Made by a program: the position numbers and the translations under genes. The notes under the pieces were generated by a model. That model was not told the origin of the DNA, searched no databases, and saw nothing but the letters and a program-made list of their open reading frames with translations. A stretch of DNA of 40,222 nucleotides, taken from a virus. Positions 8,243 through 16,739 of the stretch are shown here, in pieces; the first letter of the stretch is position 1; the number at the start of each line of letters is the position of its first letter. The stretch covers positions 1 through 40,222 of the IMG/VR virus record IMGVR_UViG_3300049855_000248; one strand, given 5' to 3'.

Positions 8243-9744
8243 CTTGCAGCCCCCTTCATATTGCGCGCCATATCCGCATTAACTTGACTCTGCGCATTGG
8301 TTACACTTCTTGCCGTAGCGTTCGGGTCGGCATTGCCTATTACGTTTATTTCTGTCTTTTGCGTAATATTCTGTTGCGGTGCTGTAGCAGAAGATAGGTA
8401 AGAGGGCGCCAATCCTGTTGCGGGTGCCCCAATTCTATTAACATTAACGGCAACATTCTTTCCGTCTTCACCGAAGAAATCAGATATTGAGCCGCCAACC
8501 TTCTTTACAATATCCCACGCGCCTTTCATCTTATCAATGAAGCGACCAACTACGCCAAATACTTTGTCGAATGCACTAGAGAATGATCCATATAATACAC
8601 TTGCGATATTGCCAATCTGAATAAGGAAGCTGCCAAATAATCCTAATACAGGTTTTATAACGGCCCACATTATACTAAATACGCTACTTACTACATCAGC
8701 AAATTTAATAAATGCTGTCCAGTCTAAAGCAGAACCGGCCCCCCTTTTGAAAGCCATAAGATCATCTACCAATAATGCAAAAGCTACCCCTAGGCCTAAT
8801 ATAATCCCAACAGGGGAGCGCATAAATACAATATTCAGCACTTTCCATGCTGCAATAACCGCCAAGATACGAGTAACCCACCCACCAGTGGCATCATCCG
8901 CCTTCTTTACAATATCAATAACGGCACCCATAGTATTAACCACAGCAAGAAGAACTTCTGATAATATACCCGCTATTTTCAAGAGGATTTCCATCATAGG
9001 CTCAAATGCCCGCATGATATTTGGCATATTGTCGACAAGTTTACGCCTAAAATTATCCATGCCAGCGGTAACATTGGGAAGAAGCTTACTCACAATCGCC
9101 TTAAATGTTACACTAAAGACGGCCTTTGTGCGGTCAAGAGCATCTACAAACAATCCTGCATCCTTTGCCGCTTGGTTCGCATCAACGCCGGCCCCCTGAT
9201 ATAGCTTGCGGTATTCCTCCCTTAGTCCTGATATATCGGATGTCATGACCTCTATCATGGTAGGGTCAATACCTAACCTTGATAATATGGCCATTTGCTG
9301 GCCCTTCTCCATATCTTTTATTTTATCAGCTATTTCGCCCATAAGGATTGTAGATGATTTCAAATCACCATTGGCATCCTTGACGCTTATGCCAAGTTTC
9401 TCAAATATCATCTTAGAGCGGCCTATGCCTGTTGCTGCAAGGCCAGCCTGTATAGATAATCCCTCCAATGATGAATTCGCCGCCTCAACTGAAGACCCCA
9501 TTATTTGGGCAGCATATCCGAATTCTTCTATTTCATTTACTGGTGTATCGATACGATTACTTAAATCGTTTAATTTATCCATCTGGTGAGCAACAGAATT
9601 AAACGCTTGCACAATGGCAGCGCCGCCCAATGCTATTAGACCTTGCTTTACTCTTGATATGCCGTTATTAAAATTATTGAGGCTTTTATCGTCAACTTTA
9701 AACCCAATTCCTACCAAGAACTCTTTGATAACATCGCCTTTCAT
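8239..9744 (-). CDS. Tail tape-measure protein
   Basis: This 501-residue protein lies between the tail chaperone and baseplate genes. The N-terminal half is helical (NFNNGISRVKQGLIALGGA, MDKLNDLSNRIDTPVNEIE). Several hydrophobic segments follow around residues 250-400 (ILLKIAGILSEVLLAVVNTM, VFSIMWAVIKPVLGLFGSF). It ends in a Gln/Asn/Ala-rich tail. Tape-measure proteins set tail length and line the tube; at this size the tail should be short for a myophage. Its start overlaps the end of the frameshifted chaperone frame (stop at 9741). No lysozyme or peptidase motif is seen. Confidence 0.92.
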   Translation of the reverse strand: MKGDVIKEFLVGIGFKVDDKSLNNFNNGISRVKQGLIALGGAAIVQAFNSVAHQMDKLNDLSNRIDTPVNEIEEFGYAAQIMGSSVEAANSSLEGLSIQAGLAATGIGRSKMIFEKLGISVKDANGDLKSSTILMGEIADKIKDMEKGQQMAILSRLGIDPTMIEVMTSDISGLREEYRKLYQGAGVDANQAAKDAGLFVDALDRTKAVFSVTFKAIVSKLLPNVTAGMDNFRRKLVDNMPNIMRAFEPMMEILLKIAGILSEVLLAVVNTMGAVIDIVKKADDATGGWVTRILAVIAAWKVLNIVFMRSPVGIILGLGVAFALLVDDLMAFKRGAGSALDWTAFIKFADVVSSVFSIMWAVIKPVLGLFGSFLIQIGNIASVLYGSFSSAFDKVFGVVGRFIDKMKGAWDIVKKVGGSISDFFGEDGKNVAVNVNRIGAPATGLAPSYLSSATAPQQNITQKTEINVIGNADPNATARSVTNAQSQVNADMARNMKGAAR

Positions 9745-9989
9745 TCCATGGCCTCCCTATAACGTGCCTCATTCTCATACTGGACATCAAGGGCATCATT
9801 CATCAGCGCAATGTCCATAATGTCGAGAGTTCCATCTTTAAGACTTTCGAACTTACATAATCCTTTAATGACTGGACGCATTACCCAATCTTCACCATTT
9901 GGCAATGAAACAAAATAATCAGGACTTATTTCGTTGCCCCTCTTATCTACTACGCCCCTGTGCCTGAGGTTGGGTAAAGGGCGCTGGTA
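9741..9989 (-). CDS. -1 frameshift extension of the tail assembly chaperone (GT-type part)
   Basis: The frame one base back from the chaperone gene has no stop from 9989 to TGA at 9741. It encodes about 82 residues (YQRPLPNLRHRGVVDKRG... ending NEARYREAME). It has no ATG with a good ribosome site at its beginning and fills what would otherwise be a 205-base gap before the tape measure. A shift at the slippery heptamer 9989-9995 would give a fusion of about 218 residues, the G/GT arrangement known in many tailed phages. The open frame is directly visible; the shift itself is inferred. Confidence 0.72.
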   Translation of the reverse strand, partial: YQRPLPNLRHRGVVDKRGNEISPDYFVSLPNGEDWVMRPVIKGLCKFESLKDGTLDIMDIALMNDALDVQYENEARYREAME

Positions 9990-10396
9990 AAATTTTTAAA
10001 ATTACACATCACCGCCTCCCACATCAGCCTAAGTATGGATACCACATTATCAATGTCTTGAAACATTATAGCTTTGCCGCCAGACGATACCACAGGAGCC
10101 CATCCTCCGCCTGCTTGCTTTCTACTAACAGAAGATAGAAGCTCAAATAATATGTAGTTGAATTCATCATCACTAAGCTTCGAGAGTGCGGCCGCACCCT
10201 TTGCCGCCATTTCTAAATAGTCCTCACCTTTACTATCTTTAGAAACAGTTTTGACAAGGGGTGCTATTTCCGAAAGTATCGGTGTCAACCTTCTTGCAAC
10301 ATGAATCTGATTCAATACTGGAAGCTTACTAAATTTATATTCAGCACCAGCGACATTAATGCTTTCTTGTGTCATGTTATATCTCCGGTGTTCCAA
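9950..10396 (-). CDS. Tail assembly chaperone (G-type, unshifted product)
   Basis: This 148-residue protein sits between the tube and tape-measure genes, the invariable position of tail assembly chaperones. It is mostly helical (LNQIHVARRLTPILSEIAPL, KAIMFQDIDNVVSILRLMWE) and ends FTSALYPTSGTGA. The first 20 bases overlap the end of the tube gene. Chaperones of this kind coat the tape measure during tube polymerisation. A second product is expected by -1 frameshift near codon 136; see the extension entry. Confidence 0.85.
   Translation of the reverse strand: MEHRRYNMTQESINVAGAEYKFSKLPVLNQIHVARRLTPILSEIAPLVKTVSKDSKGEDYLEMAAKGAAALSKLSDDEFNYILFELLSSVSRKQAGGGWAPVVSSGGKAIMFQDIDNVVSILRLMWEAVMCNFKNFTSALYPTSGTGA
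9989..9995 (-). promoter_or_regulatory. Slippery heptamer for -1 ribosomal frameshift
   Basis: On the minus strand the bases read A AAT TTT in the chaperone frame, which matches the canonical X XXY YYZ form. Slippage would re-pair the two codons as AAA TTT. In the -1 frame a TAA stop lies just upstream of this point, so the shift can only occur here or later. The zero frame ends about 14 codons downstream. Together these constraints make this the most likely shift site. Confidence 0.7.
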
Positions 10397-10829
10397 CGCC
10401 TAGAATCGTATTTGTGCCAATGGCATCAAATGACCACTCCATCATGCCACCTTCTTTTGCGTATGTGATGGTTGGGCGCTTTTTAAATGCCACTCCTGAT
10501 AATGTAATAATATCGCCACGAGATACATCATTGATAACAATAACGTTGCTTCCATGCGTCGCACTTGACGCCGTTTGCAAGTTGTACATTGTTTGCAATT
10601 GTGCATTGGTTGGCGATGTCTTAAGTAGCCTTACAGTTACTGCGCTAGATTCATCAGCAACAAGCGAATGCATACCGGCACCATCAGAGCCTATCGTCAT
10701 GATATTCTTATCATTGGTAGATTCGATAGTAATACCTTCTTCTGCTACTCCGGCCCCGTTTGCCAGATTAATAGAACCACCAAAACCATTTATCGATGCT
10801 GTAACATCTTTAAAACTATATGTAGCCAT
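10377..10829 (-). CDS. Tail tube protein, DUF3277 type
   Basis: This 150-residue protein (MATYSFKDVTASINGFGGSI, GAGMHSLVADESSAVTVRLL, GDIITLSGVAFKKRPTITYA) matches tail tube proteins that accompany DUF3383 sheaths. It lies immediately downstream of the sheath gene (14-base gap) with AAGGAGAAG before the start. The subunits stack as hexameric rings to form the inner DNA conduit. Its end overlaps the chaperone gene by 20 bases. Confidence 0.9.
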   Translation of the reverse strand: MATYSFKDVTASINGFGGSINLANGAGVAEEGITIESTNDKNIMTIGSDGAGMHSLVADESSAVTVRLLKTSPTNAQLQTMYNLQTASSATHGSNVIVINDVSRGDIITLSGVAFKKRPTITYAKEGGMMEWSFDAIGTNTILGVGTPEI

Positions 10830-10843
10830 TCAACTTCTCCTTA

Positions 10844-12322
10844 TTAGCGATTAACATTGATATCAATATTGAGGACAGTATGTATTGCACCTGCAAGCTT
10901 TACTGCTATTTGTATTGGGGGCGATTTGCGCGCATCCCTATCTGCTTGTGGTTGTAAGTCGATAGGGGAGCTGTAAATGTAATAACCTTGTGTTAGATAG
11001 TTTCCTCTCTCTAATTGACCAAAACCATCTTGATTCCATACACCAGCAGCAATTAATCCATTGGTGACGCCCTGATCAAGTGCCCTAGATATAACAGTCT
11101 TTATATCGGTAACGCCGCTTTCAGTTTGGGATGTCTTATTGGATGTATTAAGAAGGTTATACACATTATTCTCGATTGCATCTTTTAGCCAATCAAGACC
11201 ATGAATCTCATCAAAATATGCACCACCAAACATTACGCCGTATTGGGTAATTGCTGAACTATTATCATATGCAGCAAATACATTATAGCGCTTAGTAGCT
11301 AATGATTGTTGTTGACTAACTTTAAGATTCTCCGCAATAACACCTGGCTCTTGTTTCCACATCATAGTTAGTGTAGTTTTGCTTCCAGAGAAATTAACAG
11401 TAAAAGCACGCCCTACAAATGACGCTACCGCATATGGGCTTGAAGAAGAATATTGTCCGAATGTGCGGGTGTAATTTAGGGCACTTAGTGCAGTTCCAAT
11501 ATCCGCGGTATATCCAGAATCCAAAACCCGCGTGTCTTGTTCTGTAATTCCATAAATACGACTACGTGACAATCCTTGTATGTATTGAGCAACTGCGGTT
11601 GCTTGCGCATCCGTTGGTTGTGTGGCCGCTCCAAATATTAAACCGTACCATTGGCCAGATACATCCACAAATGCAGTAACAGCCTCAAGTGGTGTTTCAG
11701 GAGCAAATCCTGGAACAGGTGCCAAGGCGGTTGCGGTTGTTAACTTTAGTTGCGCCGAAATGTCCGTACCTGATAATGGAGCAATTGCATAATCAACTTC
11801 AGAGGAAACCCCTGTTGTTGAACTTGTTACGATAAATCTAGAGCCATCCCACGTTACAACGCCACCAGTAAGGCCGGCAGTGATAACAGAAGCTACGCCG
11901 TTGAGATTTGTTTCTGCGGAAAAGTCACGTCCTGTTACGGTGCGTGTTACGCCATCTATATCAATACGGAAACCGCCGTTTGTGATAGGTGTCCAGTTCC
12001 CCATGGCTTGCTCTGCCGTTGTGAGTATACCGCCACGCAATAGTCCAGCGGTTGCAGTACGTAACCAGCGACCAATCATAACCTCGCGAGGTTTCGGACT
12101 TTGTGAATAATACAAAGCAGCCGTCAAGTATTCAGGAGCTGAAGTACCAAAATCATCAGCTACTCCCTCGAGAGTGGTATAGCTTCTCATACGCTCTACA
12201 CCATCAATAATATTGCTATCGCCAGCAATTAAAAGGATACCAAAAGAACGCCTCGGTGCCGCCTGCGGTTGTATAGTTATGGTTGCATTTACAAGTAAAT
12301 TAGTCGGAAGTTGATTTACCAT
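10844..12322 (-). CDS. Tail sheath protein, DUF3383 family
   Basis: This 492-residue protein has the DUF3383 pattern. The N-terminus reads NATITIQPQAAPRRSFGILL. A central insertion follows (NWTPITNGGFRIDIDGVTRT). The C-terminal part has VISRALDQGVTNGLIAAGVW and a final positively charged ADRDARKSPPIQIAVKLAGA strand. DUF3383 proteins form the contractile sheath of this myophage group. Position before the tube and after the neck genes agrees, and the length is normal. Confidence 0.93.
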   Translation of the reverse strand: MVNQLPTNLLVNATITIQPQAAPRRSFGILLIAGDSNIIDGVERMRSYTTLEGVADDFGTSAPEYLTAALYYSQSPKPREVMIGRWLRTATAGLLRGGILTTAEQAMGNWTPITNGGFRIDIDGVTRTVTGRDFSAETNLNGVASVITAGLTGGVVTWDGSRFIVTSSTTGVSSEVDYAIAPLSGTDISAQLKLTTATALAPVPGFAPETPLEAVTAFVDVSGQWYGLIFGAATQPTDAQATAVAQYIQGLSRSRIYGITEQDTRVLDSGYTADIGTALSALNYTRTFGQYSSSSPYAVASFVGRAFTVNFSGSKTTLTMMWKQEPGVIAENLKVSQQQSLATKRYNVFAAYDNSSAITQYGVMFGGAYFDEIHGLDWLKDAIENNVYNLLNTSNKTSQTESGVTDIKTVISRALDQGVTNGLIAAGVWNQDGFGQLERGNYLTQGYYIYSSPIDLQPQADRDARKSPPIQIAVKLAGAIHTVLNIDINVNR

Positions 12323-12339
12323 TGTTAGGCTCCTTTATT

Positions 12340-12930
12340 TTATGGTTGCACATTCAAAGTTGACCACGCAATATCAATTTGCGGATCGTTATCAGTAACA
12401 ATGTTGCCACCAGCGGATAGTAGTTTCATTATTGCGTAATCTCTTATAACCTCACGTCTTACGATGAGCGACAAATCGCAGCGACGATACCATCTTTCAT
12501 TTATGAGTTCAGAGGCATTAACGATGCGCCCTATTTCTACTAACCCCATATTCGCAAGAAATAGTTGCTCTCTATTCTGCATAACATCCAACCCATCGCG
12601 TAATAACGATGCGTTCTCGATACAATTGGGCCCGTAGAAAGTGCATAGTATTTCGACGACTTCATGTCTTTTCATAGTAGTGACGTCATCTTGCTGCTCA
12701 AAATATGGATCGTTATCACCTTCAACATCAGCAACGCCTATTGCGCACCAGTTTACTGATATATCTGGTTGTGGTGCCGGCTCTGGTTGCCACCTTGGCC
12801 ATACTAAAGATGGCTGCAAGCCTACCACTCCTATAATGATCTTTTGAATAAACGTATCAAACGATCCATTCATGGGTATAGAAGAAGTGCTTGCCGTAAG
12901 ATATCCGCCAGTTGCGCTTGTATTAGGCAT
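12340..12930 (-). CDS. Neck / tail terminator protein, LIC_12616-like
   Basis: I start at ATG 12930 because GGAGA lies 6 bases upstream and the codon overlaps the stop of the preceding gene. An in-frame upstream codon at 12996 lies inside the previous gene. The 196-residue product contains DTFIQKIIIGVVGLQPSLVW, PQPDISVNWCAIGV, KRHEVVEILCTFYGPNCIEN and NERWYRRCDLSLIVRREVI. This pattern fits the phage neck terminator family found just upstream of DUF3383 sheaths. It would cap the tail and join it to the head. Confidence 0.85.
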   Translation of the reverse strand: MPNTSATGGYLTASTSSIPMNGSFDTFIQKIIIGVVGLQPSLVWPRWQPEPAPQPDISVNWCAIGVADVEGDNDPYFEQQDDVTTMKRHEVVEILCTFYGPNCIENASLLRDGLDVMQNREQLFLANMGLVEIGRIVNASELINERWYRRCDLSLIVRREVIRDYAIMKLLSAGGNIVTDNDPQIDIAWSTLNVQP

Positions 12931-13291
12931 TAGGTTTCTCCATAACACAATCGGCACGATACCACCCTTTGCCATAGTTACCCCATGGGGTAACACCTAT
13001 TACTTGATGGCGCTGATTATTCCATATCACGATATCAGGGTAGCCACCTGTTTTTGAGGTGATGATTTCGGTTTTCGTGTATATTGTAATCGTATCACTA
13101 ACCCTTATGCCGTCTGGTAATCTATTGACAAGATCGTTATCACCTGATTGCACAGAAGCGACCGCTTTTAATTGGGTTTCTGTAATGACGTTAATACCAT
13201 CATCATTGACCGCCGATGTCCTCCTAACGATGGTTATATCATCCACAAAGTCAGGATCGGTTAATAGCTCTGTAACATCAATATTAGCCAT
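12923..13291 (-). CDS. Head-tail connector / neck protein
   Basis: I choose ATG 13291 (MANIDVTELLTDPDFVDDIT), with AAGG about 11 bases upstream, over an in-frame upstream codon at 13327 that lies inside the preceding gene. The 122-residue product has beta-rich segments (IVRRTSAVNDDGINVITETQ, YPDIVIWNNQRHQVIGVTPW). It occupies the slot between the gp10-like and terminator genes, where head completion or stopper proteins are found. A neck role is inferred from order. Confidence 0.75.
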   Translation of the reverse strand: MANIDVTELLTDPDFVDDITIVRRTSAVNDDGINVITETQLKAVASVQSGDNDLVNRLPDGIRVSDTITIYTKTEIITSKTGGYPDIVIWNNQRHQVIGVTPWGNYGKGWYRADCVMEKPNA

Positions 13292-13295
13292 AATA

Positions 13296-13799
13296 CTATT
13301 TACCTTTTTGTTTCGAACGTACCACATACGTAATCGAATTAATCAACTGCCCCGTACGTATTAAGGGCTTTGTACCCTTAGCACCCGCACGCTTCCTTGC
13401 CGCTAACGTGGAAGGCGCTAAGGGAGCAAAACCCTCACCCGCGCGGATAATTGCCTTCACACTATTCTGCGCAATAATACCAGCCCGCGCATAAGCATTA
13501 TCTAAAGCAGATATGCCATGGCTAAGTGTATTGATCGCACCCTTGCGCAACTCAGCAACAATCCTTTTCTCAACCTTCTTGACGCCAGGACGCAAGAAAG
13601 GACGAGCGGGTATATTATTAACAGGGCTTCCAGTTTCCTGTATGTATCCAATGGCTGCATTCGATTCTCTCGTATCGTCACGTTTGCCGCCAGCCTCTGG
13701 AATCCCTACCAATAACTCCTTCTTCTTAAATTCTTCTATTTCAGCTCTAAGTTTACTCATGCCGTTATAAATAGTCATGACGTCAACTTTCATTTTCAT
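13296..13799 (-). CDS. HK97 gp10-like head-tail joining protein
   Basis: The ATG at 13799 overlaps the TGA of the preceding gene (ATGA), which favours it over an upstream in-frame codon. The 167-residue basic protein contains ELLVGIPEAGGKRDD, NAAIGYIQETGSPVNNIPAR, PFLRPGVKKVEKRIVAELRK and APSTLAARKRAGAKGTKPLI. This is the familiar pattern of Mu gpG/HK97 gp10-type proteins, ending with a GTKPLIRTGQLINSITYVVR motif split here for length. It works at the head-tail junction or tail completion. Confidence 0.85.
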   Translation of the reverse strand: MKMKVDVMTIYNGMSKLRAEIEEFKKKELLVGIPEAGGKRDDTRESNAAIGYIQETGSPVNNIPARPFLRPGVKKVEKRIVAELRKGAINTLSHGISALDNAYARAGIIAQNSVKAIIRAGEGFAPLAPSTLAARKRAGAKGTKPLIRTGQLINSITYVVRSKQKGK

Positions 13800-14191
13800 A
13801 GCTGTATGCACCCCATACCAATTAGTCGCACAAGTTGTACATATTGCCGGCCATACATTGTAGTATTCCAATGACCATCTTCTGGATTCATTGATGACGT
13901 TGATGCGCTATTATCATAACTAATAGACACATCACCAACGGACTTGCTACTTATAACACCAGCCGTTCCAGTTCCAGTTTGAGCACCCCTATCCGCCGCC
14001 TTCACATTATTATTCGCAATAACAATGTTATGAGCAGTGAATAATTGAACACCGCGTAACCAAAGATCACCCCATTTATTTTGATCGACGAGTTGTTCCC
14101 CAATTCCTGACCACAAAGCAATCATAGAATTAGGGAAACAAGACATGTCGGCAAATTCTGGAAAGTCTAACCTGAATTGCGCGATATCCAT
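13796..14191 (-). CDS. Head-tail adaptor, DUF4054 family
   Basis: This 131-residue protein begins MDIAQFRLDFPEFADMSCFP and continues WLRGVQLFTAHNIVIANNN. It then has a Gly/Ser-rich linker (QTGTGTAGVISSKSVGDVSI) and a C-terminal WNTTMYGRQYVQLVRLIGMG. That order matches DUF4054, a connector protein of myophages with DUF2184 capsids. It probably binds below the portal. The gene follows a small structural protein and overlaps the gp10-like gene. Confidence 0.87.
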   Translation of the reverse strand: MDIAQFRLDFPEFADMSCFPNSMIALWSGIGEQLVDQNKWGDLWLRGVQLFTAHNIVIANNNVKAADRGAQTGTGTAGVISSKSVGDVSISYDNSASTSSMNPEDGHWNTTMYGRQYVQLVRLIGMGCIQL

Positions 14192-14194
14192 TTG

Positions 14195-14458
14195 CTAGGC
14201 CTCTTTTTTACCTTTGGCGGCTTTTTCTTCTTTTGAAGGAACTTCTACCGCATCGTATACAGCCGGCCCTTCTATTCTTAGATTGGGTTTCGGTAGCTCA
14301 ATTTCTGGTAGTGTCCTGCCGTCAACTATTTCGGCATCACCTTCTTTTATAAGAAGGTGCAAATAAGGATGATTCGCTAAGCTATCATCTAGCGTATGCA
14401 CACCAACTTTATAGTCAACTTTATCAATACCGCGAGGTACATTAAAACGTACTAACAT
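14195..14458 (-). CDS. Small head-associated protein, unknown
   Basis: This 87-residue protein (MLVRFNVPRGIDKVDYKVGV, then NHPYLHLLIKEGDAEIVD) ends in a charged tail (VEVPSKEEKAAKGKKEA). It sits directly after the major capsid gene with GGAG before the start. The place is typical of a short head protein. No known domain is recognised, so the role is inferred only from the neighbours. Confidence 0.7.
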   Translation of the reverse strand: MLVRFNVPRGIDKVDYKVGVHTLDDSLANHPYLHLLIKEGDAEIVDGRTLPEIELPKPNLRIEGPAVYDAVEVPSKEEKAAKGKKEA

Positions 14459-14480
14459 ATAACTTCTCCTTTTAGATTAA

Positions 14481-15425
14481 TTAAATACCGTCAGCATAAC
14501 GAATAGTTTCAGGGTAAACGATCTCAAGTTCTCCATAAGCCCAAATATAAGGAGCGCAGAAATGAATGCCTTGATAGTATGGCGTCTCTCTACGAATTGG
14601 AACCATAGGGAAACGAACCTTATCTTCTGCATTCGTATAGCACATCATGCGATTTGTACTACCAGCGCCACGTCCTGTTAGCCATTTCAAAGGTTGAATA
14701 TTGAGAGTAGCGTTATTAATACCAGTGGATATATTATTTCTAGTAATATACTCAAGAATAGAAACATTTCCCGCCGTGCTTACCAATTGAGTGCTAATAT
14801 ATGCAAATTCTGCTGGTGGTAGCCTTAGATCGGTAGGGGCGTATTTATAAGCACTCGCAGTCCATGAAGCTGTTAGGAGCGTATTAACATCTGAAAGAAT
14901 TTCAGCAGGCGTTTTAAACGGCCATACAGCACCCGTAACGTTTGCTGCTGTAACAGCAGCATTATTAACAAGACCGCCAACACCTAGGCCTGAATCGCCA
15001 ATATAGACCATTTCATCCGTAGATAATTGGTATAATTCGTTAAGAGCATCTATTTTCTGAACATCTATAGGAACTCCAATAGTTTGCGAACGCGCTAACT
15101 CAATACTAGTATAAGAAATTTCGCGACCAAGTGGACGGATTAGGCTAACAATACGCTCACCGTTAACAGAAACGCCAGGTAGCGCTGTTGTTTCAGCTGA
15201 TATCCATGGCTTACCAGCAACTGATTGCGTTCCTTGTCCAGAGAATGAAGAACGCATGAAACTTGTGCTCTCGTTTCCAAATCCGATGTTAGACCTTAGT
15301 TTGATATCACGACTCCAAGTAACACTTGTTAGCGGTTGATATAGAATCTTATCCATAACATCCAGCTGGTTAACATAAAATGATAACGTGGAATCATAGA
15401 ATTTTTGATCAAAAGTTTGTGTCAT
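14481..15425 (-). CDS. Major capsid protein, DUF2184 type
   Basis: The 314-residue product has the DUF2184 pattern. The N-terminal region reads NQLDVMDKILYQPLTSVTWS. Next come ERIVSLIRPLGREISYTSIE and DEMVYIGDSGLGVGGLVNN, then LRLPPAEFAYISTQLVSTA. The C-terminal end reads YAYGELEIVYPETIR-like (IWAYGELEIVYPETIRYADG). DUF2184 proteins adopt the HK97 fold and form the icosahedral shell. The upstream decoration and scaffold/protease genes and the strong AAGGAG site agree with a highly expressed coat protein. Confidence 0.9.
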   Translation of the reverse strand: MTQTFDQKFYDSTLSFYVNQLDVMDKILYQPLTSVTWSRDIKLRSNIGFGNESTSFMRSSFSGQGTQSVAGKPWISAETTALPGVSVNGERIVSLIRPLGREISYTSIELARSQTIGVPIDVQKIDALNELYQLSTDEMVYIGDSGLGVGGLVNNAAVTAANVTGAVWPFKTPAEILSDVNTLLTASWTASAYKYAPTDLRLPPAEFAYISTQLVSTAGNVSILEYITRNNISTGINNATLNIQPLKWLTGRGAGSTNRMMCYTNAEDKVRFPMVPIRRETPYYQGIHFCAPYIWAYGELEIVYPETIRYADGI

Positions 15426-15447
15426 ATTTTTTACTCCTTAATTGGAT

Positions 15448-15927
15448 TTATTTAATGCGGATTTCGGCAAGATTGCCGTTTGCAGTATCGCGACCTTCGC
15501 TAGCCCAAACTAGATTTGGGATCAAAACGCTATTAGCCCCATCAGCAACTGCTTCAAAGTCACCGACCAGTTTAGGGCCTGCTGCAACTACGCGAATATA
15601 GACAGCCCCTCCTCGTGCTGGTGTTCCATCAGAACAAACTACACCAACGTATCCAGAAACAGCAACGCCAGTGATCTGTCCTGCGGTAGGCGCATCAGCG
15701 TTTGTTTCTGAACTTATGCGCGGAACCTCACGAACAAGAATACCGTAGAGATCTCCAGCAACTTCAGCGCCAGCGAAAGGAATAGCCTTTCCAGAACTGA
15801 TTTTTACAGGAATACCAAAGGCTGTAGCCGTTGGGGTTCCTAGTTGAATAGGCTCAATGATAGAATCCTCGACACGAGAAACGCTACCTTTTGTTAAAGC
15901 GGGTGCGTTATATAAATATGCAACCAT
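15448..15927 (-). CDS. Head decoration / structural cement protein (DUF2190-like)
   Basis: This 159-residue protein (LYNAPALTKGSVSRVEDSII, FAGAEVAGDLYGILVREVPR, SGYVGVVCSDGTPARGGAVY, LAEIRIK at the end) resembles capsid cement proteins that precede the DUF2184 coat gene. The strong TAAGGAG site supports high expression. Such proteins bind three-fold or quasi-three-fold positions on the shell and stabilise it after DNA filling. Confidence 0.8.
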   Translation of the reverse strand: MVAYLYNAPALTKGSVSRVEDSIIEPIQLGTPTATAFGIPVKISSGKAIPFAGAEVAGDLYGILVREVPRISSETNADAPTAGQITGVAVSGYVGVVCSDGTPARGGAVYIRVVAAGPKLVGDFEAVADGANSVLIPNLVWASEGRDTANGNLAEIRIK

Positions 15928-16013
15928 ATAAAAACTCCTTAATAGATTATGTTACCACCCTTGTTAATAAAGCGCCGTCGGGTGTTTACAGCGCATATTT
16001 CCCAAGGGGAAAA

Positions 16014-16739
16014 TTACAAAGCGGCTTTCTTGGCCCAAAACTTCGCGTGCATCTCATTTAATTTGTCAGCAGTCATATTCCCCCCACCCTTCAATGGGTT
16101 ATTAGACGCATCAAAAGTTTTGCTATCGACAAGAGTATTTGAGCGTTTAACTTTTAGCAATTCGGATGCTGCAATAAAGATGGTAGTAAGGTCGTCACCA
16201 CTATCGAGTGTTACAGCATGGCCGGCGTTTAGTGTGTCAATAACACTCCGACCATCGACTGTTGCGTATGCCGCTTTCAATGCATTACGCATAATGTCCT
16301 TGTCTCTTGCAATATTAGGAGCAAGAATCTCTGCACGTGATATTGTTTCCGCATCAATAGCAACTGTTCCGTCCGCAACATCTTCTTGTATAGCCGAATT
16401 GTTACCACCAACCATTTGGCGCACCTGCAAGATAGACTCCTCAATTTTAGATAACATCGCTTCTATATTATCACCCTCTACAGCATCAGGAGTAACAGTA
16501 GCATTATCACCTATTTTGCTTTCTTTATCTTCTTCTGGCTCGCATATATCTTTAATCCCCTCTAGCTTCGCAATACGAGCGTCGAGTGCTTCTATTCTTT
16601 CCATCATTGCGGTTTGCATGTCTTTTGACTCGCTCGCCATATCTTTATTTTCATCTTCTATTACTCCCGCAACTTCTAAAGCTTGATCAATTGTCTTAGA
16701 GATAGATGACTTTAGTTTTTCTGTTAGTTTTTTATACAT
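16014..16739 (-). CDS. Probable nested scaffolding protein from an internal start
   Basis: Inside the DUF2213 gene, codon 182 is ATG with AGAGG 6 bases upstream, an unusually good ribosome site for an internal codon. The 241-residue product (MYKKLTEKLKSSISKTIDQA...) is highly charged and predicted helical, with a coiled-coil stretch (MMERIEALDARIAKLEGI) and a C-terminal WAKKAAL. This mirrors the lambda C/Nu3 pattern, where the scaffold is made from within the protease gene. It is inferred from sequence alone. Confidence 0.5.
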   Translation of the reverse strand: MYKKLTEKLKSSISKTIDQALEVAGVIEDENKDMASESKDMQTAMMERIEALDARIAKLEGIKDICEPEEDKESKIGDNATVTPDAVEGDNIEAMLSKIEESILQVRQMVGGNNSAIQEDVADGTVAIDAETISRAEILAPNIARDKDIMRNALKAAYATVDGRSVIDTLNAGHAVTLDSGDDLTTIFIAASELLKVKRSNTLVDSKTFDASNNPLKGGGNMTADKLNEMHAKFWAKKAAL

